NCBI GenBank assembly: GCA_028277885.1
Contig: JANQFK010000007.1
Coordinates: 116,541 to 180,540, forward strand
Length of the DNA stretch: 64,000 nt
DNA from: Myxococcota bacterium
GTDB taxonomy: Bacteria; Myxococcota_A; UBA9160; UBA6930
Direction: 5' to 3'
Of the stretch, positions 40,005 through 48,822 are shown in pieces (within the stretch, counting starts at the first letter, position 1; each line of letters starts with the position of its first letter). The position numbers and the translations under genes are program-made. The notes below the pieces were generated by a model. It had not been told where the DNA came from. It searched no databases and saw nothing but the letters and a program-made list of their open reading frames with translations.

Positions 40005-41224
40005 GGCGCGCCGCCCTGCCCGCGCTCGCCGTCGCGGCCCTGCTGGGCGGCCCGGGTCCGGCCCGCGCGGGGGACAACATCGAGTCGCTGGCGGTCAGCC
40101 TTGTCCCCTTCGAGGTGAGCGTCTTCGACATCCACTGGGACCGGCGCCTCTACGACGGCACGCCCGGCTACGACGGGGCCGTGCGCTGGTTCTACAACCC
40201 CGCCGGCGAGCCCGACTCGATCTCGGCGATCGAGTTCATCTTCGGGTCGCAGTTCGCCTTCAACGTCTGGGGGTCGCTCGACGACTTCATCGGCGGCCCC
40301 CCGCTCGTTCCGGTGGTCGTCTTCGCCGGCTTCACCGACGGCGGTGTCGGAGACGTGGACGGCGTGAACGCGCTGGTCTGGCAGGACCTCGGCGGACCCG
40401 GCGGCACCCTGGCCTTCGCACCGTGCACCGTGCTCACGGAGCCGTCGACCACCATCGTCGGGCCGGGCGGCGAGACGCGACTGCCCGTGGACACGGACGT
40501 GAGCATCCCGTTCCCCGGACCGCCGGGCGTGACCTACGAGCGGGGCACGAGCATCGACTGCGGCGTCGCGTTCGATTCGGGAGAGCCGTGGACCGTCGGG
40601 CCCGGGCGCGACTTCGTCTCCACGGCCACCCACGAGATCGGCCACTTCCTCGGGCTGTCCCACTCGACCGTCGGCCTCGACAGCGGGCCGAGCGACGACG
40701 ACGCGACGATGGTGCCCTTCATCGACAACACGCTGAACCTGCGCACGCCGAAGCTCGACGACCTGGCCTCGCTGGTGCGCACCTACGCACGCGCCAACGG
40801 AGTGTCCCAGGCGCCCGCCGGCCTGGCGCGGATCATCGGATCCGTGCGCAAGGGCGACGGCTGCACGGCGCCGGCCCACGGCGTGAGCGTGCGGGTCTAC
40901 CCCGCCGGGGGCGACTTCGCCGCCTTCGAGTCCATCGAGACCTTCAGCGGATCCTGGGCGCGCCCGGGCCTGCCCGGCGAGCCCTCGGGCGGCTCCTTCG
41001 AGCTCAACGTGCTGCCCGGGATCGACTACACCCTCGCCGTGATCGCGTTGAACGACGATCCCGCCTCCGCGTTCTCCCGCTTCCGCTTCAACTTCACCAC
41101 CGCGCTCTCCGATACGGGCACCCTCCCCGAGACCGTCTACGACGACCTCGCGAGCATCCCGGCGCCGGCTCCGGGCGCCACCGTCGACCTGGGAACCGTC
41201 GGCATCCAGGGCTGCACCCCCTGA
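40001..41224 (+). CDS. Secreted matrixin-like zinc metalloprotease
   Basis: A 407-residue secreted protein. The zinc-binding motif is complete: H-E-I-G-H-F-L-G-L-S-H (His211, Glu212, His215, His221), as in metzincins of the matrixin type. A signal peptide covers residues 3-23. Four Cys lie in the catalytic and C-terminal parts. The C-terminal 120 residues look like a carboxypeptidase-regulatory-like beta domain (S-V-R-V-Y-P-A-G-G). Gene overlap (ATGA) couples it to the upstream secreted protein. The substrate is unknown. Confidence 0.85.
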   Translation: MRRAALPALAVAALLGGPGPARAGDNIESLAVSLVPFEVSVFDIHWDRRLYDGTPGYDGAVRWFYNPAGEPDSISAIEFIFGSQFAFNVWGSLDDFIGGPPLVPVVVFAGFTDGGVGDVDGVNALVWQDLGGPGGTLAFAPCTVLTEPSTTIVGPGGETRLPVDTDVSIPFPGPPGVTYERGTSIDCGVAFDSGEPWTVGPGRDFVSTATHEIGHFLGLSHSTVGLDSGPSDDDATMVPFIDNTLNLRTPKLDDLASLVRTYARANGVSQAPAGLARIIGSVRKGDGCTAPAHGVSVRVYPAGGDFAAFESIETFSGSWARPGLPGEPSGGSFELNVLPGIDYTLAVIALNDDPASAFSRFRFNFTTALSDTGTLPETVYDDLASIPAPAPGATVDLGTVGIQGCTP

Positions 41225-41301
41225 CGGGGCCCGGCTGACGCCGCCGCCCGTTCTCTCCGGGGCGATTGCGGCGTACACTCCAGCGCGGCCAGGAGCCGCA
41301 G

Positions 41302-42732
41302 CTGACCCGCACCCTTCCCTTCACCTCGCCCAGCACCCTTCCCGTCTGCCTGGCGCTCGGGGCGCTGCTGGTCGCGTGCGCGCCCCGCGCCGACGAGGCC
41401 ACGAGGGAGCGGGTCGAGAACGTCCTGCTGATCACCTGCGACACCCTGCGCGCGGACCACGTGGGGCTCTACGGCCATTCCCGGGACACGACGCCGCACC
41501 TGGACCGCTGGTTCGCGGACGGTGCGGTGTTCGATCGCGCCTACTCCACCACGGCCAGCACGCACGCCAGCGTGGTGAGCCTCCTGAGCGGCCTGCAGCC
41601 CCAGGACCACGGCGTCCGCGTCTTCTTCCAGCAGCTCTCGGACGAGGTCGAGCTGGTGACGGACCATCTTCCCGCCGGGTTCCAGACGGCCGCCTTCGTG
41701 TCGAACATGGTGCTGACCGACGAGGCGATCGGCCTCGCGGACCGGTTCGATCACTTCGACGACTTCGTGGACGAGCGGGAGTCGAAGCGCCTCGTGTTCG
41801 AGCGCAACGCCCGCCGGACGAGCGACGCGGCGATCCGCTGGCTTCGGGAGGAGCGCGATCCCGAGCGTCCGCTGTTCCTCTGGGTGCACTACATCGACCC
41901 GCACGGCCCCTACGCGCCTCCCCCCGAGGCCGGGCCGCTCCCGTTCCGGCACGAGACGCCGCGCCCGATCCCGCTGGCCCGGATTCCGGCCTACGTCCGG
42001 ATGGGCGACTCGACGAACGGGCTCGACTACGTCGACGGCTACGACGCGGAGATCCGCTACGCGGACGCCCAGGTCCACCGGCTGCTCACCGCGGCCTCGA
42101 AGCGGATCGACCTGGACCGCAGCCTGGTGGTCTTCACCTCGGACCACGGCGAGAGCCTGATGGACCACGAGGTCTGGTTCGAGCACGGCTACCAGGTCTA
42201 CGAGGAGCTCGTCCGGGTCCCGCTGATGATCCGCGGCCCCGGCATCCCGCCGGGCCGCCACGCGGCGCTGGTGAGCGGCATCGACCTGGCGCCGACCATC
42301 CTGGATCTCGTGGCCGCGGAGGTTCCCGACGCGATGCAGGGCCTCTCCCTGCGAGGCGTCGCCGGGATCCCGGAGGAGCGCGTGATCTTCTTCGAGGGGG
42401 GCGGGCCGAGCTACGGCAAGCTCCAGTTCCGCGCCGCGCGGCAGCGGAGCCGCAAGTGGGTGGCCGTGCTGCGGCTCGGCGGGGACCGCTCGATCCTCTC
42501 GCGGCACGCCTACGACCTGGCCGCCGACCCGTCGGAGCGCGCGCCGCGGCCCTGGCCGGAGCGGCCCGACGGTCCGATGGAACGGCTCGTGGCCCTCACC
42601 CGCGAGGATCCGGACCCGGGCGGGCTCCCGCGCCAGATGCTCCGGGGAGACCGCCTGAAGGCCCCCAAGGTCGATCCCCGCGCGACCCCCGAGGACCTCG
42701 AGCGCCTGCGCGCCCTGGGCTACGTGCGCTAG
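41302..42732 (+). CDS. Sulfatase-fold lipoprotein lacking the formylglycine cysteine
   Basis: A 476-residue alkaline-phosphatase-superfamily enzyme. N-V-L-L-I-T-C-D-T-L-R-A-D-H and T-S-D-H-G-E-S-L-M-D-H are the metal-binding segments. In place of the C-x-P-S-R motif it has T-A-S-T-H-A-S, with no Cys to convert. The nucleophile is then probably Thr or Ser, as in phosphotransferases and phosphonate hydrolases. The start is best at CTG 41302, with AGGAG six bases before. The N-terminus then shows a short signal ending L-L-V-A-C, a lipobox. It may hydrolyse a phosphodiester rather than a sulfate. Confidence 0.82.
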   Translation: MTRTLPFTSPSTLPVCLALGALLVACAPRADEATRERVENVLLITCDTLRADHVGLYGHSRDTTPHLDRWFADGAVFDRAYSTTASTHASVVSLLSGLQPQDHGVRVFFQQLSDEVELVTDHLPAGFQTAAFVSNMVLTDEAIGLADRFDHFDDFVDERESKRLVFERNARRTSDAAIRWLREERDPERPLFLWVHYIDPHGPYAPPPEAGPLPFRHETPRPIPLARIPAYVRMGDSTNGLDYVDGYDAEIRYADAQVHRLLTAASKRIDLDRSLVVFTSDHGESLMDHEVWFEHGYQVYEELVRVPLMIRGPGIPPGRHAALVSGIDLAPTILDLVAAEVPDAMQGLSLRGVAGIPEERVIFFEGGGPSYGKLQFRAARQRSRKWVAVLRLGGDRSILSRHAYDLAADPSERAPRPWPERPDGPMERLVALTREDPDPGGLPRQMLRGDRLKAPKVDPRATPEDLERLRALGYVR

Positions 42733-42783
42733 CGGTCGCACGGCCGCCGGCGTCGCGATAGGCTGGCGCGCGAGGAGGGCCCC

Positions 42784-43623
42784 ATGAGCGTCTCCACACC
42801 GCCCTGGGATGCCGTCGCCGAGGACCGGGACGCCGCGCTCGGAGCCCCCGTCGCGCGCTCCCTCTCGCGAACCGCCGGACGGCTCTTCGGAGTCTGGACG
42901 GCCGTCTGGTGGGGCGGCGTCGGGGTCTGCGCGGCCCTCTTCTTCGCAGGCGTCCTGGACTTCGTCTGGAGCGCCCGGATCGCGCTCTACGGGATCAGCA
43001 TCTGGCTGAACGGATGGCTGCTCGCCTACCTCGCACAGCGCCGCGAGCCGCGCGCGAAGCTGGACCTCCATCACGACTGCCTGGTGATCTGGCTGCTCTC
43101 CTACGCCATGACGAACGTGCTGTGGGAGATCCCCTGGGTGATCTGCTCGCCCTTCGTCTTCGACGGCCTGAGCACCCTCGAGGACGTGGTGGCCCAGACC
43201 GCGTGGGTCCGCTCGAATCTCCTCCACATGTACTGGTGGGTGCTGGCCTCCTTCGCCTCGGTGGACCTCCGGACCGTCAACCACGACTCCACCTTCTACA
43301 GCGTCGAGATCTTCGCCTTCGCCAACGTGCTCACCACGCTCTGGTTCTTCCACCTGAACCGCAAGCGCTCGCCCTACCGCTACCTCGTCGTCGTGCTCGG
43401 CTGCGGGGAGCCCATCGCCGCGACCTTCATCTTCTCCTTCTCGGAGGTCTTCGGCGGCTTCGAGAACATGGCCGGCGGCGTGGCGGATACGCTCCTCGCC
43501 CTCGTCTGGACCCAGTACCAGTACTTCGTGTTCCCGATGATCTTCGGCCTCCTGGCCGTCCGCCTGCTGCGCGAGGACTGGCGCCGAGCGCCACCGCGGC
43601 CCGCCGAGCCGGCGCCTCGCTAG
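42784..43623 (+). CDS. Multi-pass membrane protein, EXPERA-like
   Basis: A 279-residue protein with about six membrane segments. Features such as W-E-I-P-W-V, M-Y-W-W-V-L, N-H-D-S-T-F-Y-S-V-E-I-F and W-T-Q-Y-Q-Y faintly recall EXPERA/emopamil-binding-like proteins, which bind sterols. The match is weak and I do not assert it. GAGGAGG precedes the ATG. It follows the sulfatase-fold gene by about 50 bases and may share its transcript. Its TAG shares a CTAG with the convergent HNH gene. Confidence 0.7.
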   Translation: MSVSTPPWDAVAEDRDAALGAPVARSLSRTAGRLFGVWTAVWWGGVGVCAALFFAGVLDFVWSARIALYGISIWLNGWLLAYLAQRREPRAKLDLHHDCLVIWLLSYAMTNVLWEIPWVICSPFVFDGLSTLEDVVAQTAWVRSNLLHMYWWVLASFASVDLRTVNHDSTFYSVEIFAFANVLTTLWFFHLNRKRSPYRYLVVVLGCGEPIAATFIFSFSEVFGGFENMAGGVADTLLALVWTQYQYFVFPMIFGLLAVRLLREDWRRAPPRPAEPAPR

Positions 43624-43940
43624 CGCCCCTTGCCCCGCCGCTCCCGGACGCGGCGGCTGGGGAAGCGACGCTCGGGCCGCTGCCGCGCCAGCCAGCGGGC
43701 GTGCCGCGCGAAGCGCTCGTCGGCGAGCAGCGCCTCGACGCTCCCGAGGCGGTCCTCGAGCTCGCGATTCGAGAACATCTCGTGGATGGCGTCATGGCAG
43801 TCCGGGCAGATGGCAACGGTGGGCTGGCCCTTGCCGCCGCGAGCCTTGGGGAGCAGGTGGTGGCTGGAGAGCTCCGGCACGCTGCGGCCGCACAGCGGAC
43901 ACGGCGCGCCCTCACCTGCCCGGCCGCCCTGCGTCGTCAT
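43620..43940 (-). CDS. HNH-domain protein
   Basis: A 106-residue protein with a zinc-finger-like HNH nuclease core. C-P-L-C-G-R (residues 14-19) and C-P-D-C-H-D-A-I-H supply the zinc Cys pairs. S-S-H-H-L-L-P-K-A-R-G-G gives the HNH His pair. The C-terminus is Arg-rich and may bind nucleic acid. Stand-alone HNH proteins of this size range from repair nucleases to non-nuclease zinc proteins. No phage or restriction genes are nearby. Confidence 0.8.
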   Translation of the reverse strand: MTTQGGRAGEGAPCPLCGRSVPELSSHHLLPKARGGKGQPTVAICPDCHDAIHEMFSNRELEDRLGSVEALLADERFARHARWLARQRPERRFPSRRVRERRGKGR

Positions 43941-44024
43941 GGCGGGAGCCTAGCTCCGCCTCGGCGGAGACTTCCCGAACGACCCACGCGCGACTTCCAC
44001 CCGACGGCGACCACTCAGCCTGCG

Positions 44025-44636
44025 ATGCTGCTCGCCCGCTTCTGCCTCGGAGCCGCCGCCGCCCTCACGGCGGCGGTCCTCATGCCATCCGCCGCGCCGG
44101 CGCTCACCCTCGCCGAGGGTCACCTCGTGGGCCTGGGCCTGGGGCAGAACGCCACCCCGCCCGGCGTCCTCGAGGACGTGGACGTCCTGTTCAGCCCCGG
44201 CACGGCGAACGACCCGCGAGCCGTCGTCCTCTTCGAGGGGCTCGACTGGACGCCCGCCTCCGCGGGGACGGAGCGGATCGCCGAGAGCGGAGATCCGGGC
44301 TTCGACGGCGTCGTCCGGCTGCTCACCAACGGTGAGGACGACAGCTTCTGGGTCGCGCTCCCCAACATCGTGATCTCGCCGAACTTCCCCTACGGCGTCT
44401 CGGTCGGCTCGCCCGAGTCCCTGCTGTTCGGACTCACCGGCGGACCGGACCTCGCCGGCTTCAAGGTCGAGTCCGTCGCGCTGCGCCTGGACGACATCGT
44501 CGAGGACCCGGCCAATCCGGGAAGCCTGCTCCTCGACCTCTCGGTGACCGTCACCGGCGTTCCCGAGCCGGGCACGGCCTGGCTCCTGGCGACCGGGCTC
44601 GCGGCGTTGGCCGCTCGCCGACACGGGCGCGCCTGA
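44025..44636 (+). CDS. PEP-CTERM exported protein
   Basis: A 203-residue exported protein. A signal peptide (residues 5-28) leads into a beta-rich domain. The C-terminus is a full PEP-CTERM signal: V-P-E-P-G-T-A, a hydrophobic segment L-L-A-T-G-L-A-A-L and basic A-R-R-H-G-R-A. Such proteins are cut and displayed by an exosortase, which is not in this window. ATG 44025 has no clear ribosome binding site. The body shows no known enzyme motif. Confidence 0.85.
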   Translation: MLLARFCLGAAAALTAAVLMPSAAPALTLAEGHLVGLGLGQNATPPGVLEDVDVLFSPGTANDPRAVVLFEGLDWTPASAGTERIAESGDPGFDGVVRLLTNGEDDSFWVALPNIVISPNFPYGVSVGSPESLLFGLTGGPDLAGFKVESVALRLDDIVEDPANPGSLLLDLSVTVTGVPEPGTAWLLATGLAALAARRHGRA

Positions 44637-44651
44637 TCGCGATCCGCGATC
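44635..44651 (+). terminator. Short hairpin over the stop codon
   Basis: GATCGCG (44635-44641) pairs with CGCGATC (44645-44651) over a three-base loop. The first arm overlaps the TGA stop. It is a short stem and its role is uncertain. Confidence 0.35.
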
Positions 44652-44785
44652 GACGGGCACCGGCTGCTCGGGGCTCGCGGGACGACCGAGGCCCCGCGCC
44701 ACGTCGAAGGGGGTTCGGGTTCGATAGGAACCCCGGACCGACGCCGGTCCGCCCTCGGCTGGCGTGCCCCCCCAAGCCGGAGGGC

Positions 44786-45448
44786 TCAGCTCTCCTCGCC
44801 GAGCAGCCGCAGCGCAGCCGCCTCCAGCAGCCCGGCCGCGCGGTCGGCGGCGAGTCCCTGGGTGATGCGCATGTGTCTCCAGGCAGCCTGGGAGAGCACG
44901 ACCGCCAGGAGATCGGGGGTGTCCTCGGGCTGCGAGGCCAGTGCGTCCCCGAGCGCCGATGACGTGAGCCCGCGCACGAGCCGATCCAGCACGTTGCGGT
45001 AGAGCTCGAGGTCGCGGGTCGCGTTGCGACTCCGCTCCAGGTTGCGGAGGAAGGGAGCGACCGTCTCGTAGACGGCGGTCAGTCGCCGCACGAGCTCCGC
45101 CACCCGGGAGCGGACGTCCCCCTCGAAGGGCCCGGCGGCCAGGTGCTCGTCGACCCGCGAGCGCACCAGCTCGCGCATCGCGGTCGCGAGGCCGTCGCGA
45201 TCCCCGAAGTGGCGGAGGATCGTGCTGATGCTGTAGCCCGAGCGCGCCGCCACCTGCTCCGGCGTCGGCTCGAAGTCCGGCTCCGCGATCGCCTTGGCGA
45301 TGGCGTGGAGGATCTGCTCCCGGCTGCGCTGGGAGCGGCGGCGGCGCCCGTCGCTCGAGGGGTCCTCGTTCGGCACGGGCTCGATTCTACCGACCTCGGT
45401 CATGGATTCCCTCGGGGAGGCGGCCCCGGCGACCGGCCTCTTGCTCAT
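44786..45448 (-). CDS. TetR-family transcriptional regulator
   Basis: A 220-residue TetR-type regulator. A 40-residue disordered Arg/Ser-rich N-terminus precedes the helix-turn-helix: P-E-Q-V-A-A-R-S-G-Y-S-I-S-T-I-L-R-H-F-G. The ligand domain is alpha-helical with no recognisable subfamily. An inverted repeat lies directly before the start codon, between this gene and the divergent MopE-type gene, so it probably represses both. Confidence 0.85.
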   Translation of the reverse strand: MSKRPVAGAASPRESMTEVGRIEPVPNEDPSSDGRRRRSQRSREQILHAIAKAIAEPDFEPTPEQVAARSGYSISTILRHFGDRDGLATAMRELVRSRVDEHLAAGPFEGDVRSRVAELVRRLTAVYETVAPFLRNLERSRNATRDLELYRNVLDRLVRGLTSSALGDALASQPEDTPDLLAVVLSQAAWRHMRITQGLAADRAAGLLEAAALRLLGEES

Positions 45449-45480
45449 ATTGAACTATCGTTGTTCAATACTTCAATACT
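45449..45480. promoter_or_regulatory. TetR operator and divergent promoter
   Basis: ATTGAAC (45449-45455) and GTTCAAT (45463-45469) form a perfect inverted repeat with a seven-base spacer, one base before the TetR start codon. On the plus strand TTGAAC (45450-45455) can serve as a -35 box and AATACT (45475-45480) as a -10 box, with a 19-base spacer. The GAAC/GTTC half-site is the same as in the P450 operator at 4445. Confidence 0.6.
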
Positions 45481-45498
45481 TTCAGCTGGGGGATCCCG

Positions 45499-46611
45499 TT
45501 GCCTCACTCCGCACGCCTCGTCGGCCCCTTCCTGGCCATCCTGCTCGGGCTCGCCTCTGCCGCGCCCGCCTCCGCCCAGCTCCGCGGCATCCGCTACTGC
45601 GAGGTCCTCGCCGTCTACCTGCGCGGCGGCGCACCGGTGGCCGAGGTCTGGAACACGGTGGGGTTCAGCCTGTGTCCCGAGGACGAGTGGGAGGCCCTCG
45701 ACCCCATCGCCATCCGTGACCAGCTGGGCGCACTCACCGTGCTGCTCAACGGCCCCCGCTTCTTCCTCGCGGACGGCGCCGAGGCGCCCCCCTCGGACGA
45801 GGTGACGACCTTCGGGACGCTCACCATGCGTCTCGTCGCGACGCTCCGCCTTCCCGGGCTCTCGCCGCCCGGACCGTACGCGAGCCTCTCTGTGGAGCGG
45901 GACAACGTCTGGATCTTCCGCGCCGGGAGCGAGGTCTACGAGCTCCTGGATGCCGAAGGCCGCGTGTACGTGATGCAGGCCTACAGCCTCATCGTGGACC
46001 ACACGCTCAGCGAGGCGGACCTTCCGGCGCTGGGGAGCCGACTCGCGCTGCCGCCGGGCTGGACCTACCGCACGCGGGTGCTGGCCGAGGACCTGCTCGT
46101 CGCCGCCCAGGACGGCGTCGCCACCGTCGTCCAGGACGAGCTGGCGAACACCTACCAGCTGGCCGTGACGGACCCCGAGCCCGAGTGCGGCGACGGGATC
46201 GACAACGACGGCGACGGCGCGGCGGACTTCGGTGAGGACTTCGGCTGCGACACCACCGCCGACCTCTCGGAGCGCTCGCCTTCGCTCGAGTGCGACGACG
46301 GCGTGGACAACGACGGCGACGGACGCAGCGACTACGACCCGGTCACGAAGGCGGACTCGCCGACCTACGCGGCGGGCTCGGGCGACCCCGGGTGCGTCCA
46401 CCCCCTGGGCCACGAGGACCCTCCCTGCAGCGACGGCCTGGACAACGACGGGGACGGCCTCTTCGACTGGGACGGTGCCGGCCTCGGTGCGGCGGACCCC
46501 GAGTGCAGCGAGCCCGCCGACTACTCCGAAGGGACGGGCTGCGGGCTGGGCTTCGAGCTCGTCTTCCTGCTGCCCGCGCTGACCGCAGCGCGCAGGCGCA
46601 GGCTGCGTTGA
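45499..46611 (+). CDS. Secreted MopE-type protein with GC_trans_RRR tag
   Basis: A 370-residue secreted protein. TTG 45499 follows GGGGGA and opens a signal peptide ending A-S-A-Q. An N-terminal domain of about 200 residues of unknown fold is followed by three MopE-like repeats (C-G-D-G-I-D-N-D-G-D-G, C-D-D-G-V-D-N-D-G-D-G, C-S-D-G-L-D-N-D-G-D-G). The tail is G-C-G-L-G-F-E-L, V-F-L-L-P-A-L and R-R-R-R. The TetR operator upstream suggests induction by a small ligand. Surface display and metal binding are inferred. Confidence 0.8.
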   Translation: MPHSARLVGPFLAILLGLASAAPASAQLRGIRYCEVLAVYLRGGAPVAEVWNTVGFSLCPEDEWEALDPIAIRDQLGALTVLLNGPRFFLADGAEAPPSDEVTTFGTLTMRLVATLRLPGLSPPGPYASLSVERDNVWIFRAGSEVYELLDAEGRVYVMQAYSLIVDHTLSEADLPALGSRLALPPGWTYRTRVLAEDLLVAAQDGVATVVQDELANTYQLAVTDPEPECGDGIDNDGDGAADFGEDFGCDTTADLSERSPSLECDDGVDNDGDGRSDYDPVTKADSPTYAAGSGDPGCVHPLGHEDPPCSDGLDNDGDGLFDWDGAGLGAADPECSEPADYSEGTGCGLGFELVFLLPALTAARRRRLR

Positions 46612-46699
46612 CCCGCGACCGGCCCGACACGGCCCGTCCCGACTGCGGTCGGTGCGGGCTACTTCCCGCCATGCGACATCGCTCCCGGAGGAGAGTCCC

Positions 46700-47617
46700 A
46701 TGAAACGCAACGGCATGACGATCGCCCTGCTGGGCTGTCTCGTGACGGGGCTGGGCCCCTGCGCATCCCCCTTCGAGGACTCGGCGCTCGAGACCTACGA
46801 GGTCGAGGTGTTCCCGGACTTCCAGCGCATCGCGCCGGTCCTGGCGCGACCCGCGGAGCCCTTCGTGATGGCGAACCTGCTGGCCTTCAAGGAGCTGGCG
46901 ACGGGCGAGGGCTTCGAGGGGCTCACCGGAGCCGAGGCCTACCAGATCTACACCGAAGGCATCCAGGAGGCCCAGGCCGCGATCGGATCGCGGCTCGTCT
47001 GGGCGGGGAGCGTGCGCTCCCAGGTGGTCGGCGTGAGCGAGCCCGGGTTCGAGACCCTCGCCCTGCTCGAGTACGCGAGCCCCCAGAGCTTCCTCGGCAT
47101 CGTGACGAGCCCGGGCGAGGCACCCGAGGCGAGGACCGCCGGGCTGCTCGGCCAGTGGCTGATCGCCTCCACCACCCTCGAGGAGCCCGAGCCGTCCCCG
47201 CCACCGACGCCCGCGGCCGACCCCGGGGGCGGGGTGCACGCCGTGACGGGCCTCTCGCCGGACCAGCTCCGCCGGCTCCTCGCGGGCCCGGTCGACGAGC
47301 CCGTCGCCGTCGTGGAGCTGCTGCGCTTCGCCGACGCCTCGGGCGAGCTCTACCGGCCGTATCGCGAGGCGCTCGACGCCGCCTCCGAGGAGGTGGGCGG
47401 CCAGCGGGTCTGGCGCGGCTCCTTCGACAGCCAGGTGCTCGGGAACGCGGCGCCGAGCTTCGACGAGATGGAGGTCCGACGCTATCCGAGCGTGCGCGCC
47501 TACCTCGGGGCCCTGAGAGACCCGGCCGTCCTCGCGGCCTCACCCGCCCGCGCGGACGGTCTCGACCTCCACTGGATCTACACCGCCGACGAAGCGGTGG
47601 GCGGCCTCGACCCCTAG
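46700..47617 (+). CDS. Exported protein with two DUF1330-like domains
   Basis: A 305-residue exported protein. The signal peptide contains L-L-G-C and then G-L-G-P-C, either of which could be a lipobox. The mature part holds two related domains. Domain one shows P-F-V-M-A-N-L-L-A-F-K and Y-Q-I-Y-x5-A-x2-A-I-G-S-R-L-V-W-A-G-S. Domain two shows P-V-A-V-V-E-L-L-R-F-A and G-G-Q-R-V-W-R-G-S. This is the DUF1330-type dimeric alpha/beta barrel. GGAGGAG precedes the ATG. The biological role is unknown. Confidence 0.75.
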   Translation: MKRNGMTIALLGCLVTGLGPCASPFEDSALETYEVEVFPDFQRIAPVLARPAEPFVMANLLAFKELATGEGFEGLTGAEAYQIYTEGIQEAQAAIGSRLVWAGSVRSQVVGVSEPGFETLALLEYASPQSFLGIVTSPGEAPEARTAGLLGQWLIASTTLEEPEPSPPPTPAADPGGGVHAVTGLSPDQLRRLLAGPVDEPVAVVELLRFADASGELYRPYREALDAASEEVGGQRVWRGSFDSQVLGNAAPSFDEMEVRRYPSVRAYLGALRDPAVLAASPARADGLDLHWIYTADEAVGGLDP

Positions 47618-47671
47618 GAGACGGCGCGGCGCGCTTGGCCGCGCGCGCCGCGGGCGCTACCCAGTGGGCCC

Positions 47672-48457
47672 GTGAGCTTCGTTCGGGACACCGCCGTCCG
47701 GCGCAGCGGCGACCACTTCGACGCCGAGGTCGTGCCGGGCTGGGACGTCGCCGGCAACGCCAACGGCGGCTACCTGATGGCCATCGCGGCGCGCGCCATG
47801 GCGGCCGTGAGCAAGCCGCACCCCGTGGCGCTGACGGCCCACTACCTGGCGCCCGCCAAGCCCGGGCCCGTGACCGTGCGACCCCGGGTGGTGAAGGAAG
47901 GCCGCCGCTTCAGCACCGTCAGCGCGTCGCTCGAGGGCGCCGAGCGTCCGCTGATCCAGCTGCTCGGGTCCTTCGCGGACCTCGGCGAGGTGGAGGGGCC
48001 CGTGCGCATCGATGCCGAGCCTCCGGAGCTGCCGGCCCCCGAGGACTGCTTCGCCATGAAGCGCAGCGGGGGCGGCTCCCCGCCTCCCCTGATGTCCCAC
48101 CTCGACCTGCGCCTGCATCCGGACGACGCCCGGTTCGCCCAGGGTGCGCCCACGGGCCGACCGGAGTTCCGCGGCTGGCTGCGGATGCGGGACGAGCCCC
48201 TGGACGCGTTCGCGCTGCTCCTCGCCGTCGACGTCTTCCCGCCGACGATCTTCAACGCCAACCTGCCCATCGCCTGGACGCCCACGCTGGAGCTCACCGC
48301 CCACGTGCGCGGGCTGCCGGTCGAGGGCTGGCTGCGCTGCCGCTTCTCCACCCGCTTCATCACCGGCGGCCTGCTCGAGGAGGACGGCGAGATCTGGGAC
48401 GAGAGCGGCCGCCTGGTGGCGCAGTCGCGCCAGCTCGCCCTGGTGCCGCGCGCCTAG
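47672..48457 (+). CDS. Thioesterase-family (double hotdog) protein
   Basis: A 261-residue acyl-CoA thioesterase-like protein of the TesB-type double hotdog fold. N-A-N-G-G-Y-L-M-A-I is the first hotdog helix. W-T-P-T-L-E-L-T-A-H-V-R-G and L-L-E-E-D-G-E-I-W-D-E-S-G-R-L-V-A-Q-S-R-Q are the second domain and its acid-rich end. The start is GTG 47672, with no good ribosome binding site. Its TAG is provided by copy 3 of the CTAG repeat. Confidence 0.86.
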   Translation: MSFVRDTAVRRSGDHFDAEVVPGWDVAGNANGGYLMAIAARAMAAVSKPHPVALTAHYLAPAKPGPVTVRPRVVKEGRRFSTVSASLEGAERPLIQLLGSFADLGEVEGPVRIDAEPPELPAPEDCFAMKRSGGGSPPPLMSHLDLRLHPDDARFAQGAPTGRPEFRGWLRMRDEPLDAFALLLAVDVFPPTIFNANLPIAWTPTLELTAHVRGLPVEGWLRCRFSTRFITGGLLEEDGEIWDESGRLVAQSRQLALVPRA

Positions 48458-48520
48458 CTGAGCGAGCCCTCCGGGCTCGCTTTGCGGCGGAAGCCGACCC
48501 ATCCTGGGTCGGCCTCCTAG
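48454..48520. repeat. CTAG-bounded twin-hairpin repeat, copy 3 (inverted)
   Basis: This copy lies in reverse orientation between two convergent genes. The left CTAG holds the thioesterase stop. The right CTAG (48517-48520) holds the stop of the minus-strand 47-residue membrane protein. Hairpin B is the longest of the four (AGCGAGCCC 48461-48469, GGGCTCGCT 48473-48481). Hairpin A is perfect (48493-48500 with 48506-48513). Confidence 0.88.
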
Positions 48521-48660
48521 GGGGCGCTCGGCAGGAAGCTGATCACGATGGCGGCGGCCATCACGATCAGCGCGAGCCCCGGCAGCAGGAACAGCCCCAG
48601 CGGCACCTTGTCGCTGCGGTCCTGCGCCCCCTGCCCCCGTCCGCCTTCGGTGTCGACCAT
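48517..48660 (-). CDS. 47-residue single-pass membrane protein
   Basis: This is a very short gene. The product has a polar N-terminus (V-D-T-E-G-G-R-G-Q-G, about 18 residues) and one membrane helix (L-F-L-L-P-G-L-A-L-I-V-M-A-A-A-I-V-I), and ends S-A-P. GGAGGTTCCGGAG precedes the ATG, a strong ribosome binding site, which supports a real gene. Its stop is the CTAG of the repeat. It may be a small subunit of a larger membrane complex, but nothing nearby identifies it. Confidence 0.65.
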   Translation of the reverse strand: MVDTEGGRGQGAQDRSDKVPLGLFLLPGLALIVMAAAIVISFLPSAP

Positions 48661-48822
48661 CTCCGGAACCTCCGTCTGGATGTGAGCCCCGAGGATGCCC
48701 CATCCGCGCGGGGATCGCGTGCCCTGCGGAGAGCCGGCGAGGGCCGGCTCCCGCGCCGGCCCCTCTCGGGTACCCTGATCGCATCGGGCCCGGACACTCG
48801 TCGGCCTCCTGCGGAGGGATCC

